A stretch of DNA of 64,000 nucleotides from Hamadaea tsunoensis DSM 44101 (GTDB lineage: Bacteria; Actinomycetota; Actinomycetes; Mycobacteriales; Micromonosporaceae): positions 1 through 64,000 of the forward strand of contig NZ_AUAX01000022.1 of assembly GCF_000428945.1 (NCBI RefSeq), in the 5' to 3' direction. Of the stretch, positions 44,047 through 52,568 are shown in pieces; position 1 is the stretch's first letter; the number at the start of each line of letters is the position of its first letter. The notes under the pieces were generated by a model. The model saw nothing but the letters and a program-made list of their open reading frames with translations, was not told where the DNA came from and did no database searches. Position numbers and translations under genes: made by a program.

Positions 44047-45981
44047 ATGCGCATGCGTACCCTGCTGCGGGCGGTGCTGGCCGTGGCGGTCCTCACCGTC
44101 CCGGCCGTCACCGCCCTGCCGCCCGCCGCCCTCGCGGCCACCACGATCTTCGCCGAGGGACAGACCTACAACGGCGTCACCTACGAATGCTTCCGCATCC
44201 CGTCGATCGTCCGCTTCCCGGACGGCGAGCTCGTCGCCTTCGCCGAGGGCCGGATCACCTCGGTCACCCCGGGCCGGGTCTGCGAGGACAACGGCAACAT
44301 CGACGTCGTCACCAAGCACTCCTACGACAACGGCGCGACCTGGACCGACTTCGGGATCGCGGTCAAGGGCAACAAGGACGTCAAGGACAGCCCCGCTCCG
44401 TTCATCGTGCCGGGGACCGACAAGATCGTCCTGCTCACCGCGGTGGGCTGCATCGAGCACCCGTCGTGCGGCTCGTATCCGTGCCGCCTGTCGGGGACCA
44501 CCGGCACCGATCCGGTGTGCGGGCGGCAACCCCGCGTCTCGTACAGCAGCGACCGGGGCAGGACCTGGACGGCCCCCAAGGACATCACCGGCCAGCTGGG
44601 GTGGACCTTCCCGCCCGCCTGGCTCGCCATCGGGCCCGGACATGGAATCGTTCTCAGCCCCTCCGGCCGGTTCGTCGGCGGCATGAACTACATCAACGGC
44701 GGCGTACGCAGCGCGGCCCTCATCTACAGCGACGACCAGGGCGTGACCTGGCACCGGGGCGAATCGCAGAACTCCACCGCGACGGTCGACCCGGGCGAGC
44801 TGGCGGTCGCGCAGACCGCCGACGGCAAGGTGTACGTCAACGCCCGCAACCAGGCCAACCCGACCGGTGACCTGTGCGAGAACGACGGCCGCGACAACCG
44901 CACGTACGCGGTCAGCCCCGACGGCGCCACCCTGTCCAAGAAGTTCGGCTTCGAGTCCGACCTGGTGACGCCGACGGCGTACGGCTCGCTGCTGGCGGTC
45001 GGCAACCGGCTGCTGTTCGCCAACCCGTCGATCTGCGACCGCCGCCACGACCTGCGCATCCGGACGTCCTTCGACAACGGGTGCAGCTGGCAGACCATCT
45101 CCGACCAGGGCAAGCAGGTCTGGGCGAACGACGCGTCGTACACGGACATGGTCCAGATCAGCTCGACCTCCGTCGGCCTCATCGGCGAACTCGGCCCGGA
45201 CGGCAACGCCGCCGCGACCCTGAGCTGGCTGACTTTCAATCCCACCACCCTCGGTACGCCGCACACCCTCGTCGACACCCCGGACAGTTCGGGCAACGGC
45301 CTGGACTCGTGCCTGTCCTGGGGAACGACCGGCGCCCCGGCGACCGTGGCCGGCCGCGTGGGAACCGCCGTCAAGCTCGGCGGCGGCAGTTACGTGAAGA
45401 TCCCGTACGCGGCCGCGGACGCGACCGGCGCCGGCGACTTCACCTGGAGCGGCTGGTTCGACACGTCGTCGGCCACCGGTACCCAGGCCGTCCTGTGGGC
45501 CTACGACCAGGGCGCCGGCAAGCCCCAGGTCTGGCTGCGGCTCGAAGCCTCAGGGACGGGGGTACGCGTACGCGGCCACGCCGAGGCGGTCACCGCGGGC
45601 ACGAGCGCGTGGACGACCACGACGGCGGACATCTTCCCGGCGCCGGTCCTCGCCGTCAATTCCTGGCACCATTTCGCCCTCGTACGCTCCGGCACGACCC
45701 TGTCGCTCTACCTGGACGGGGTGTTCGCCGGTGCGAAGACGGGGCTGACCGGGAACGTCAGCGCCAGCGGCGAGATCGCCGGCCTGGACGCCGAGGACCA
45801 GTTCACCATCCACCTCGGACACCGGCCGGACCGCGTGCTCCCCGGCGACGCCCCGTACCCGTTCAGCGGGATGCTCGACGAGATCTCCCTCTACAAGCGC
45901 GCCCTGACCGACACGGAGATCGCCGCCCTGGCCTCAGCCACCACTACCCCCGCGAGCCCGGCCCTCGCCCTCTCCTTCTGA
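44047..45981 (+). CDS. Secreted exo-sialidase with C-terminal LamG-like domain
   Basis: The signal peptide (RTLLRAVLAVAVLTVPAVTA ... LAA) is followed by a GH33-type six-blade propeller with ECFRIPSIVR (the FRIP motif) and four Asp-boxes: SYDNGATW, SSDRGRTW, SDDQGVTW and SFDNGCSW. From about residue 440 a concanavalin-like LamG domain follows (FTWSGWFDTSS, SWHHFALVRSG, FSGMLDEISLYKRAL). It should release sialic acids outside the cell. Only 40 bp separates it from the permease gene, so it is likely part of the operon. ATG 44047 or 44053 are both possible starts. Confidence 0.92.
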   Translation: MRMRTLLRAVLAVAVLTVPAVTALPPAALAATTIFAEGQTYNGVTYECFRIPSIVRFPDGELVAFAEGRITSVTPGRVCEDNGNIDVVTKHSYDNGATWTDFGIAVKGNKDVKDSPAPFIVPGTDKIVLLTAVGCIEHPSCGSYPCRLSGTTGTDPVCGRQPRVSYSSDRGRTWTAPKDITGQLGWTFPPAWLAIGPGHGIVLSPSGRFVGGMNYINGGVRSAALIYSDDQGVTWHRGESQNSTATVDPGELAVAQTADGKVYVNARNQANPTGDLCENDGRDNRTYAVSPDGATLSKKFGFESDLVTPTAYGSLLAVGNRLLFANPSICDRRHDLRIRTSFDNGCSWQTISDQGKQVWANDASYTDMVQISSTSVGLIGELGPDGNAAATLSWLTFNPTTLGTPHTLVDTPDSSGNGLDSCLSWGTTGAPATVAGRVGTAVKLGGGSYVKIPYAAADATGAGDFTWSGWFDTSSATGTQAVLWAYDQGAGKPQVWLRLEASGTGVRVRGHAEAVTAGTSAWTTTTADIFPAPVLAVNSWHHFALVRSGTTLSLYLDGVFAGAKTGLTGNVSASGEIAGLDAEDQFTIHLGHRPDRVLPGDAPYPFSGMLDEISLYKRALTDTEIAALASATTTPASPALALSF

Positions 45982-46008
45982 CCGCACCCGCCCTGCCCCG
46001 CCCCGCTT

Positions 46009-46083
46009 GATCCCGTTTGGATCAGGGAAATCACCCGAATCATGGGCCATGATGAGGTGCGAATCCCTGATCCAAACGGGATC
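46009..46083. repeat. 75-bp dispersed palindrome, copy C
   Basis: Starts GATCCCGTTTGGATCAGGGA and ends TCCCTGATCCAAACGGGATC, with perfect outer arms of 20. The inner right arm is degenerate (GATGAGGTGCGAA instead of the GATTCGGGTGATT form). It lies between the convergent sialidase and S15 peptidase genes, 27 nt after the sialidase stop. Confidence 0.87.
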
Positions 46084-46103
46084 TTCGGTGGGTGCGAGGG
46101 CTG

Positions 46104-48008
46104 TTACCGAAGGGTGAGGCGGGTCGTGGTCTGCGCGGGGTCGATGACGGTGGCGGGCGCGGACAGGGCCGAGGCCGCGAACGACGCCGGGGCCACCGGC
46201 AGCGCGAGCGCGCAGCCGCTGAGGTCGTAGCTGACCGTCGCGCCGGTCGAGTGCGACGAGACGAACTCCGCGTCGCTCAGCGTGAGCACCAGCCCGAGCT
46301 GGTGGCCGGCCGGGATCACCTGGTCGATCGGCCGCAGCTGGATGGTGATCGTGTAGTACGTGGACGTCGACATCGCGGTCGTGGCCGACAGCGAATCCCG
46401 GTGGGCGCCGTCGATCCAGCCGCGGGCGAGGACCTGCTGCGCCGACGAGGAGACCGTCTTCGCGGTGTCCTTGTAGCAGGCGTCGTCGGCGGTCGTGGCC
46501 GAACCCCAGCAGGTCTGCGTGGTCAGGGTCGTGATCCCCTCACCGGAACTGCGGTAGTTGACACGGGTCGCCGTGCCGTAGTCGACCAGCCGGGCCGACA
46601 GCGTCGTCGTCGACTTGCTCGACTTCACCTTGAGCGTGACGGTCGGCGTACCGGCGATGTGCAGGGCGGTGGCGAGGGCCGCGGTCTCGTAGACCTTCCG
46701 GCCGGTCCGGCTGGTCGCCGGGGAGGAGACCGCGTTCGTCTCGGTCAGCGACGGGGAGTCCGTGATGGACAGTGTGCCCGCGGCCGGGGCGGCGGTGCTG
46801 AGCGTACCGGGGTTGGCGGTGCCGGCGAGGGAGTAGTTGACCGTGGCGGTGCCGGCCGGCGGCCAGACCGAGCTGGTGGACCAGGTGTCCGCGGCGCGTT
46901 CGACGTCGGCCGTCGGCGTGCTCATGATGCCGTTGGCGATGCCCATCAGCCAGTAGTCGAACCACTGGTGCAGGGTGTCGACCCAGGCCGCGCGGCGGAA
47001 GTCGAACGGGTCGACGTGCCCCTCCTGGGACAGCCAGATCTTGCGCGGTACGCCCGCCGCCGACAGCGCGTTCCACCACTTGCCGAAGTTGACGCCCTGC
47101 ACGTTGAGGTCGTTCATGCCGTGCACGACGAAGACGCTGGCGTGCACCTGGCCGGCGGCCGCGGCGGGGACGTAGTCGCGGGCCGCCCAGAACGCGTTGT
47201 AGTTGCCGGTACTCGCGTCCGAGCCGCTGGACAGCGCGCTCGCCACGGCGGAACAGGCGCTCGACGTCCGCCCGGTCACCAGCGACTGCAGGCTGGTCAC
47301 CGAGCTCACCTTCGGGTTGACCGAGCCGTTGACCCGCTCGTAGTCGTACCAGCTGGAGATGGCCGAGATCGGGACGATCGTGACCAGCCCGGCGACACCC
47401 GTCGCGGCGACACCGTTGGCGATGCTGCCGTCCCACGACTTGCCGATCATGCCGACCTTGCCGTTGGACCAGCTCGCCACGACGGCCGTCCCGCTCGCGG
47501 TGTGCGCCGTCGTACGCCCGTTCAGCCAGTCGATCACCGCCTTCGCCCCGGCCACCTCCTCGGGGCCGCCGACGTCCTCGCAGCCGGTCGACTTGGACGT
47601 GCCGGGCAGGTCGGCGGCGATGAACGCGTACCCGCGGGGGACGAAGTAGTTGTCGTAGTACAGCGGGAACTTCGTCACCGTGCCGTCGGCCGCGTAGACC
47701 TTGGTCTCGCTCTCGTTGCCACGTCCGCAGCAGTCGTAGTAGGGCGACGCGTCCATGATGACCGGGACGGTCGCCACCCCGCTCAGCTCGCGGGGGCGGA
47801 TGATGTCCGCCACGACCTTGTCCGGCACGTGGTCGCCGTCGTTGTCGAGGGCGGTGTCGACGTAGACGGTCTCCCGGATCGCGTCGGTGTAGGAGTAGAC
47901 GGGGTCGGTCTGGGTGAGCGCGGCCGCGTGCGCCGGTCGGGCGTACGCGCCGCCGCCGACGAGCACGACGGCCAGCACGAGGGGGATGATCAGGCGAGGT
48001 GTACGCAT
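46104..48008 (-). CDS. Secreted Xaa-Pro dipeptidyl-peptidase (S15)
   Basis: A Sec signal (TPRLIIPLVLAVVLVGGGAY ... AHA) is followed by an S15 hydrolase with nucleophile in IGKSWDGS, acid in HGMNDLNV and His in QEGHVDPF. A C-terminal jelly-roll (about 430-632) of X-Pro dipeptidyl-peptidase type follows. Related enzymes release Xaa-Pro dipeptides or act as esterases. The start is ATG 48008; the frame's earlier Met 48023 lies before the signal peptide's basic region. The 199-bp gap to the divergent GH16 gene holds both promoters and is comparatively AT-rich. Confidence 0.92.
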   Translation of the reverse strand: MRTPRLIIPLVLAVVLVGGGAYARPAHAAALTQTDPVYSYTDAIRETVYVDTALDNDGDHVPDKVVADIIRPRELSGVATVPVIMDASPYYDCCGRGNESETKVYAADGTVTKFPLYYDNYFVPRGYAFIAADLPGTSKSTGCEDVGGPEEVAGAKAVIDWLNGRTTAHTASGTAVVASWSNGKVGMIGKSWDGSIANGVAATGVAGLVTIVPISAISSWYDYERVNGSVNPKVSSVTSLQSLVTGRTSSACSAVASALSSGSDASTGNYNAFWAARDYVPAAAAGQVHASVFVVHGMNDLNVQGVNFGKWWNALSAAGVPRKIWLSQEGHVDPFDFRRAAWVDTLHQWFDYWLMGIANGIMSTPTADVERAADTWSTSSVWPPAGTATVNYSLAGTANPGTLSTAAPAAGTLSITDSPSLTETNAVSSPATSRTGRKVYETAALATALHIAGTPTVTLKVKSSKSTTTLSARLVDYGTATRVNYRSSGEGITTLTTQTCWGSATTADDACYKDTAKTVSSSAQQVLARGWIDGAHRDSLSATTAMSTSTYYTITIQLRPIDQVIPAGHQLGLVLTLSDAEFVSSHSTGATVSYDLSGCALALPVAPASFAASALSAPATVIDPAQTTTRLTLR

Positions 48009-48207
48009 GGCACATCGTGGCACCGGTCAACGAGAAATGTCGATGCTCAAATATCGATGCCGGATCGGCCGCTTCGGTAAGCCATCCGACACTTGCCGGG
48101 CGGGATCGGCGTACAACGAAGATCGGCAGGTCAGCATGCCCGACCCGTTCGTGTAGATCTATGCGGACGGGCGCTTGCCGGACAGCCGCCGCTGTTAAGG
48201 TCGCCGG

Positions 48208-49341
48208 GTGCTGTCCGCGGACCCGTACGCTCCCGCCCACCGCCGCCGCGGCGGCCGGCTGTGGCTCGCCATCGGCCTGCCGGTCGCGGCCCTGGCCGTG
48301 GTGATCGGGGTGGTGCTGGCGATGCTCGCGTTGCCGCCGACGCAGGTGAGTCCCCGGGCGCAGGGCGGTCCGCTCGCCGGCCCGCAGCCGAGTGAGTCCA
48401 TCGTGGACGGTTCGCCGTCGGCCATGGGGCCCAGCCTCTCGGCCACGCCGAGCCCGTCGGCCTCGGGCCAGGCTTCGACCACGGCGAAGCCGTCGCCGCG
48501 CAAGCCGGTTCCCCCGTGCGCCGACTGCGGTCAGCCGCCCTTCGCGGCGGCCGGCGGCAAGGCGTGGAAGGTCACCTTCAACGAGGAGTTCGACGGCTCG
48601 GACTACGACCACGACCACCTGACGCCGTGCTTCGACTGGAACACCGGCGGCTGCACCAACTCGTTCAACAACGGCCGCGAGCACTACCAGTCGTCGCAGG
48701 TGCGGGTCTCCGGCGGCACGGCCAAGCTGGTCGCGGCCCCGCTCTCACCGGCGCTGAAGGCCGACGGCTGCCAGAACGGCACCTGCACCTACAAGTCCGG
48801 GCTGCTGTCGACCGCGCGGCCCAACGCGAACAACGGCTCCGGCTACCTCTACAAGTTCACCTACGGCTACGTCGAATCGCGCTTCAAGGTGCCGGCCGGC
48901 CGCGGCTTCTTCACCGCGTTCTGGATGCTGCCCACCGACACGAGCTTCCACTACCGGAGCGAGATAGACATCCTGGAGATGCTCGGCGACGACCCGAGCA
49001 CCATGTTCATGACCTACAACTACGACGACCGCACCCAGTCGTACGCCGTGAACAAGGGCAAGGGCAACAACGGCGCGTGCGCGGTGAAGGACTACTCCAA
49101 GGACTTCGTCCGCATGGGCGTGGACTGGGAGCCCCACCGGATCGCCTGGTACATCGACGGCAAGATGTGCGCGCAGTACACCGACGCGAGTCAGATCGAG
49201 AACGGGCCCATGCAGATCATCCTCAACCTGATGGTCGACGTGGACTGGCAGCGCCGGTGGGGCGTGGGCCTGGCCGACCCGTCGCTGACGCGCCAGCTCG
49301 AGGTCGACTACCTGCGCGTCTACCAGCAGGTGCCGGCCTAG
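48208..49341 (+). CDS. Secreted or membrane-anchored GH16 glucanase
   Basis: The 377-residue protein has an N-terminal membrane helix (LWLAIGLPVAALAVVIGVVL), a Ser/Pro-rich linker of about 60 residues and a GH16 domain with the catalytic motif EIDILEMLG (E-x-D-x-x-E) plus DWEPHRIAWYIDGK. The beta-bulge form of the motif suggests endo-beta-1,3 or 1,3-1,4-glucan cleavage. The basic N-terminus without a clear signal-peptidase site suggests it stays anchored outside the membrane. The GTG start at 48208 has a GGTCGCCGGGT-like site. Confidence 0.9.
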   Translation: MLSADPYAPAHRRRGGRLWLAIGLPVAALAVVIGVVLAMLALPPTQVSPRAQGGPLAGPQPSESIVDGSPSAMGPSLSATPSPSASGQASTTAKPSPRKPVPPCADCGQPPFAAAGGKAWKVTFNEEFDGSDYDHDHLTPCFDWNTGGCTNSFNNGREHYQSSQVRVSGGTAKLVAAPLSPALKADGCQNGTCTYKSGLLSTARPNANNGSGYLYKFTYGYVESRFKVPAGRGFFTAFWMLPTDTSFHYRSEIDILEMLGDDPSTMFMTYNYDDRTQSYAVNKGKGNNGACAVKDYSKDFVRMGVDWEPHRIAWYIDGKMCAQYTDASQIENGPMQIILNLMVDVDWQRRWGVGLADPSLTRQLEVDYLRVYQQVPA

Positions 49342-49349
49342 CGCCGGTC

Positions 49350-49697
49350 TCAGGTGCCGGCCAGCTCGGCCGCCGCCTCCTCGACCGTCGCGGTCACGAC
49401 CAGGGCCTCGATCAGCCCGCTGATCTCCAGGATGCGCCGGACGATGGCGGTCGCGCCGGCGATGGCCAGCCGGCCGCCGGAATCCTCGAGCCGGGTGGCG
49501 ATCGCGACGAACGCCGTGATGCCGGACGAGTCGCAGAAGCTCAACCCGCTCGCGTCGATCACCACGTCGCGCCGGCCGGCCGCGATCAGCTCACCGGCCG
49601 CCCGGGTCAGCTGCGGCGCGGTCACGAGGTCGAGGTCGCCGGTGACGGCCAGGACGCCGTACGCGCCGGCCTCCGTGGCGGAGGTGCTCAGCGGCAT
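49350..49697 (-). CDS. STAS-domain anti-sigma factor antagonist
   Basis: The 115-residue single STAS domain has VLAVTGDLDLVTAPQLTRAA and the phosphorylatable Ser in SGLSFCDSSGITAF. It would bind an RsbW-like kinase when unphosphorylated. It is divergent from the stressosome operon and ends 8 bp from the GH16 gene. It is probably the partner of the kinase at 55948. Confidence 0.9.
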   Translation of the reverse strand: MPLSTSATEAGAYGVLAVTGDLDLVTAPQLTRAAGELIAAGRRDVVIDASGLSFCDSSGITAFVAIATRLEDSGGRLAIAGATAIVRRILEISGLIEALVVTATVEEAAAELAGT

Positions 49698-49712
49698 GAC
49701 GCCCCCGTGGAC

Positions 49713-49738
49713 GGTTGGGCGGTGCGCGCACCGGGTAA
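49713..49738 (+). promoter_or_regulatory. Possible sigma-B-type promoter for the stressosome operon
   Basis: GGTTG (49713) and GGGTAA (49733) are separated by 15 nt, close to the actinobacterial general-stress consensus GTTT-N14-16-GGGTA(T/A). It points toward the RsbR gene 152 bp away. The match is short and could be chance. Confidence 0.35.
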
Positions 49739-49889
49739 GACGGCGCCGCAGTCAAGCGGGACGGGAGAGACGGCCATGGTCACGATTGTGGCCACAACTC
49801 GCGAGACCTGCAACGCGACGTGTCGGCCGACATGGCCGGCGGGTAGCGTGGCCGCTACCGAACGTCGCTGAAAGCCACACGGAGGACAC

Positions 49890-50744
49890 ATGGAGACGAA
49901 CACGGCCCTACGCCTCGCGGCGGTGCTCGCCGACCGGCAGGACGCGGTGGTCGAGGCCTGGTCCGACGCGGTCCGGGAGACCCTGCGCGGCCGGCTGACC
50001 CGGGCCGAGCTGGACCGGCAGCTGGCCGATCTGTACACGCTCCTGCGCACCTTGCTCGAGTCGGGCAGCTCGTCGCTGGGCCGGCCCGATGCGGCGGATC
50101 TGCGCTCGATGCTGTCCGATCTGTCGCATGCGCGGGCCAGGCAGGGCTTCTCGGTCTCGGAGACCGCCATCAGCGTTTTCGCGCTGAAAGCGGCGTTCTA
50201 CCGGGCCGCCGGCGACGACGATCACGTGTCGAAGGCCGACTTCGCGGCGTTCTCGCTGTTCATCGACGACCTCGGGCTGCACACCGTGGAGACCTACGTG
50301 GCCGCCCGTGATTCGATCATCACCGAGCAGTCCCAGCAGCTGATGGAGCTGTCGACCCCGGTGGTGAAGCTGTGGGACGGGGTGGTCGCCGTACCGCTGA
50401 TCGGCACGCTCGACTCGGCCCGGTCCCAGATCGTCATGGAGCGGCTGCTGCAGGCGCTGGTCGACACCGGCTCCCCGTACGCGATCCTCGACATCACCGG
50501 CGTACCAGCGGTGGACACCCAGGTCGCCCAGCACATCCTGAAGACGGTGGTGGCCGCCCAGCTGATGGGCGCGCAGTGCATCATCTCCGGCATCCGGCCG
50601 CAGATCGCCCAGACGATCGTGTCGCTGGGCATCGAGTTCGGTGAGATCGTCACGAAGGCGAACCTGTCGGACGCCCTCCAGTACGCCCTGCGCTCGCTCG
50701 GCACGGACATCGGCAAGCGGGCGCCCCGCGGCGCGGTGATCTGA
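49890..50744 (+). CDS. rsbR: Stressosome co-antagonist RsbR
   Basis: The 284-residue protein has an N-terminal RsbRD-type helical sensor domain (VVEAWSDAVRETLRGRLTRA to about residue 130), a joining helix (DSIITEQSQQLMELSTPVVK) and a C-terminal STAS domain. Thr210 in DITGVPAVDTQVAQ corresponds to a phosphorylation site of RsbT in the Bacillus protein. Together with RsbS it would form the stressosome shell that holds RsbT. It leads a coupled operon. Confidence 0.92.
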   Translation: METNTALRLAAVLADRQDAVVEAWSDAVRETLRGRLTRAELDRQLADLYTLLRTLLESGSSSLGRPDAADLRSMLSDLSHARARQGFSVSETAISVFALKAAFYRAAGDDDHVSKADFAAFSLFIDDLGLHTVETYVAARDSIITEQSQQLMELSTPVVKLWDGVVAVPLIGTLDSARSQIVMERLLQALVDTGSPYAILDITGVPAVDTQVAQHILKTVVAAQLMGAQCIISGIRPQIAQTIVSLGIEFGEIVTKANLSDALQYALRSLGTDIGKRAPRGAVI

Positions 50745-51151
50745 TGGACCGGATCCCCGTCCTGACCCTGGGCGACGTGCTGCTGGTCTCGATCCAGGTG
50801 GACCTGGAGGACCAGCTGGCGCTGCGCCTGCAGGAGGATCTCGCCGACCGGATCGTGTCCACCGGCGCGCACGGTGTGATCATCGACATCACCGGGCTGG
50901 ACATCGTCGACTCGTTCGTGGGCCGGATGCTCGCCACCATCGCAGCCGTGTCGAAGGTGCTCGACGCCGAGACCTTCGTCGTCGGCATGCGCCCGGCGGT
51001 CGCGATCACGCTGGTCGAGCTGGGCCTGCCGCTGCGCGGCATCCGCACGGCGCTCAACGTCGAGCTGGGCCTGGCCGCGCTGCGGGCCGCCCGCGCCGCC
51101 GAGTACGCCGAGCCGGAGGAGAGCGACGACGACGAGTCGGTCGCCACATGA
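50744..51151 (+). CDS. rsbS: Stressosome antagonist RsbS
   Basis: The 135-residue STAS protein has IIDITGLDIVDSFVGRM with Ser57 at the RsbT phosphorylation site. It opens IPVLTLGDVLLVSIQVDLED as in RsbS of Bacillus. A 15-residue acidic tail (EPEESDDDE) is extra. Its start shares a base with the rsbR stop. Confidence 0.94.
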   Translation: MDRIPVLTLGDVLLVSIQVDLEDQLALRLQEDLADRIVSTGAHGVIIDITGLDIVDSFVGRMLATIAAVSKVLDAETFVVGMRPAVAITLVELGLPLRGIRTALNVELGLAALRAARAAEYAEPEESDDDESVAT

Positions 51152-51567
51152 TCAACGCCGAACCGACCGGGGAGACCCGCCGGCAGGGCATCGGCGGGGA
51201 CGACGACGTCGTACGCGTACGCCAACTCGTGCGGGCGGCCGCCGTGGCGACCAAGCTCAGCCTCGTCGACCAGACGAAGCTGGTGACCGCGGCCAGCGAG
51301 CTCGCCCGCAACACGCTGATCCACGGCGGCGGCGGGTACGCGGAGGTGATACCGGTCACCAACGGCCGGCGCAACGGCATCCTCATCGTCTTCGTCGACG
51401 ACGGCCCCGGCATCGTCGACCTGGATCTCGCGTTCACCGACGGCTACACCACCGCGGGCGGGCTGGGGCTCGGGCTGTCCGGGGCCCGGCGGTTGATGGA
51501 CGAGTTCCGGGTGGAGACGACGCCCGGCGAGGGGACCACCGTCTCCGCCGTCAAGTGGGAACGATGA
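51148..51567 (+). CDS. rsbT: Serine/threonine switch kinase RsbT
   Basis: The 139-residue GHKL kinase contains the N-box VTAASELARNTLIHGGGG, FVDDGPGI and the G-rich GLGLGLSGARRLMDEF. It would phosphorylate RsbR and RsbS and, when released, activate the downstream phosphatase. ATG overlaps the rsbS stop. Confidence 0.94.
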   Translation: MINAEPTGETRRQGIGGDDDVVRVRQLVRAAAVATKLSLVDQTKLVTAASELARNTLIHGGGGYAEVIPVTNGRRNGILIVFVDDGPGIVDLDLAFTDGYTTAGGLGLGLSGARRLMDEFRVETTPGEGTTVSAVKWER

Positions 51568-52568
51568 CCGCCACCGTCCGCACCACCGAGGACCGGGCCT
51601 GGCTGCCCGCGACCGAGGTGACGGGAGCGGGCGGCGTACGCCGGGCGGCGGTCGCGCTCGGTGCCGAGGCAGGGCTGTCCGAGCAGGCGCAGGCCGGCCT
51701 GGCGATCGTCGCGACCGAGCTGGCGACCAATCTCGCCCGGCACGCCGAGGGCGGCGTGGTCCTCCTCCGGCTGGTCCGCAGCGACGAGGCGTACGGGGTG
51801 GAGATGATCGGGATCGACCGCGGCCCCGGCATGGCCGACCTGGCGGCGTCGACAGTGGACGGACACTCCACGGCCGGCACGCTCGGCATCGGTCTCGGTG
51901 CCATCCAGCGGCAGGCCTCGGAGCTGCACGCGTACTCCCGTGTGGGCAAAGGGACGGTGCTGGCGGCCACGGTCTGGAGCGCGACCCCCGCGGCGGCCTG
52001 GTACGCGGGCCTGCGCCGGCCGATGGACGGCGAGACGGTCTGCGGCGACGGCTACGCGGCGCGGCTGGTGGGCGAGCGGCGGCAGATCATGCTCTGCGAC
52101 GGGCTCGGGCACGGCGCGCTCGCCGCGATCGCCGCCGACGCGCTGGTCACCGCCTTCCACGCGGCCCCGGCCGCGGGTCCACAAGAGACACTCAACTTCC
52201 TGCACCGCAAGGTCACGCACACCCGCGGCGCCGTCGTGGGCATCGCCGATCTCGATCCCGTACGCGGTGCCGCCCGCTTCGCCGGCATCGGCAACATCGG
52301 GGCGGTGGTCTGCGCCGACAGCCGCCGCGCGATGGTGTCGCTGCCGGGAATCGTGGGCCACCAGGCGCGCACGATCCGCGAATTCGAGTACCCGCTGACA
52401 CCCGGCGCCCTGGTCGTCCTGCACACCGACGGCCTGACCGACCGCTGGGACCTCGCCGACTACCCGGGCCTGTCCCGGCAGGCGCCGGTCGTGGTGGCCG
52501 CGACCCTGCTGCGGGACGCCGGCAAGCGGCGCGACGACGCGGCGGTCCTGGTGGCGACGGCCACATGA
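51564..52568 (+). CDS. GHKL ATPase fused to a SpoIIE-type phosphatase (RsbX-like)
   Basis: Residues 1-140 form an anti-sigma-kinase-like ATPase (VATELATNLARHAEGG, DRGPGM, GTLGIGLGAIQRQAS). Residues 150-334 form a small SpoIIE/PP2C domain (CGDGYAARLVGERRQIMLCD, GLGHG, LHTDGLTDRW, RDDAAVLVA) like RsbX, the feedback phosphatase that resets RsbS and RsbR. Kinase-fold and phosphatase in one chain next to rsbT suggest a two-way switch. It is coupled on both sides. Confidence 0.9.
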   Translation: MTATVRTTEDRAWLPATEVTGAGGVRRAAVALGAEAGLSEQAQAGLAIVATELATNLARHAEGGVVLLRLVRSDEAYGVEMIGIDRGPGMADLAASTVDGHSTAGTLGIGLGAIQRQASELHAYSRVGKGTVLAATVWSATPAAAWYAGLRRPMDGETVCGDGYAARLVGERRQIMLCDGLGHGALAAIAADALVTAFHAAPAAGPQETLNFLHRKVTHTRGAVVGIADLDPVRGAARFAGIGNIGAVVCADSRRAMVSLPGIVGHQARTIREFEYPLTPGALVVLHTDGLTDRWDLADYPGLSRQAPVVVAATLLRDAGKRRDDAAVLVATAT

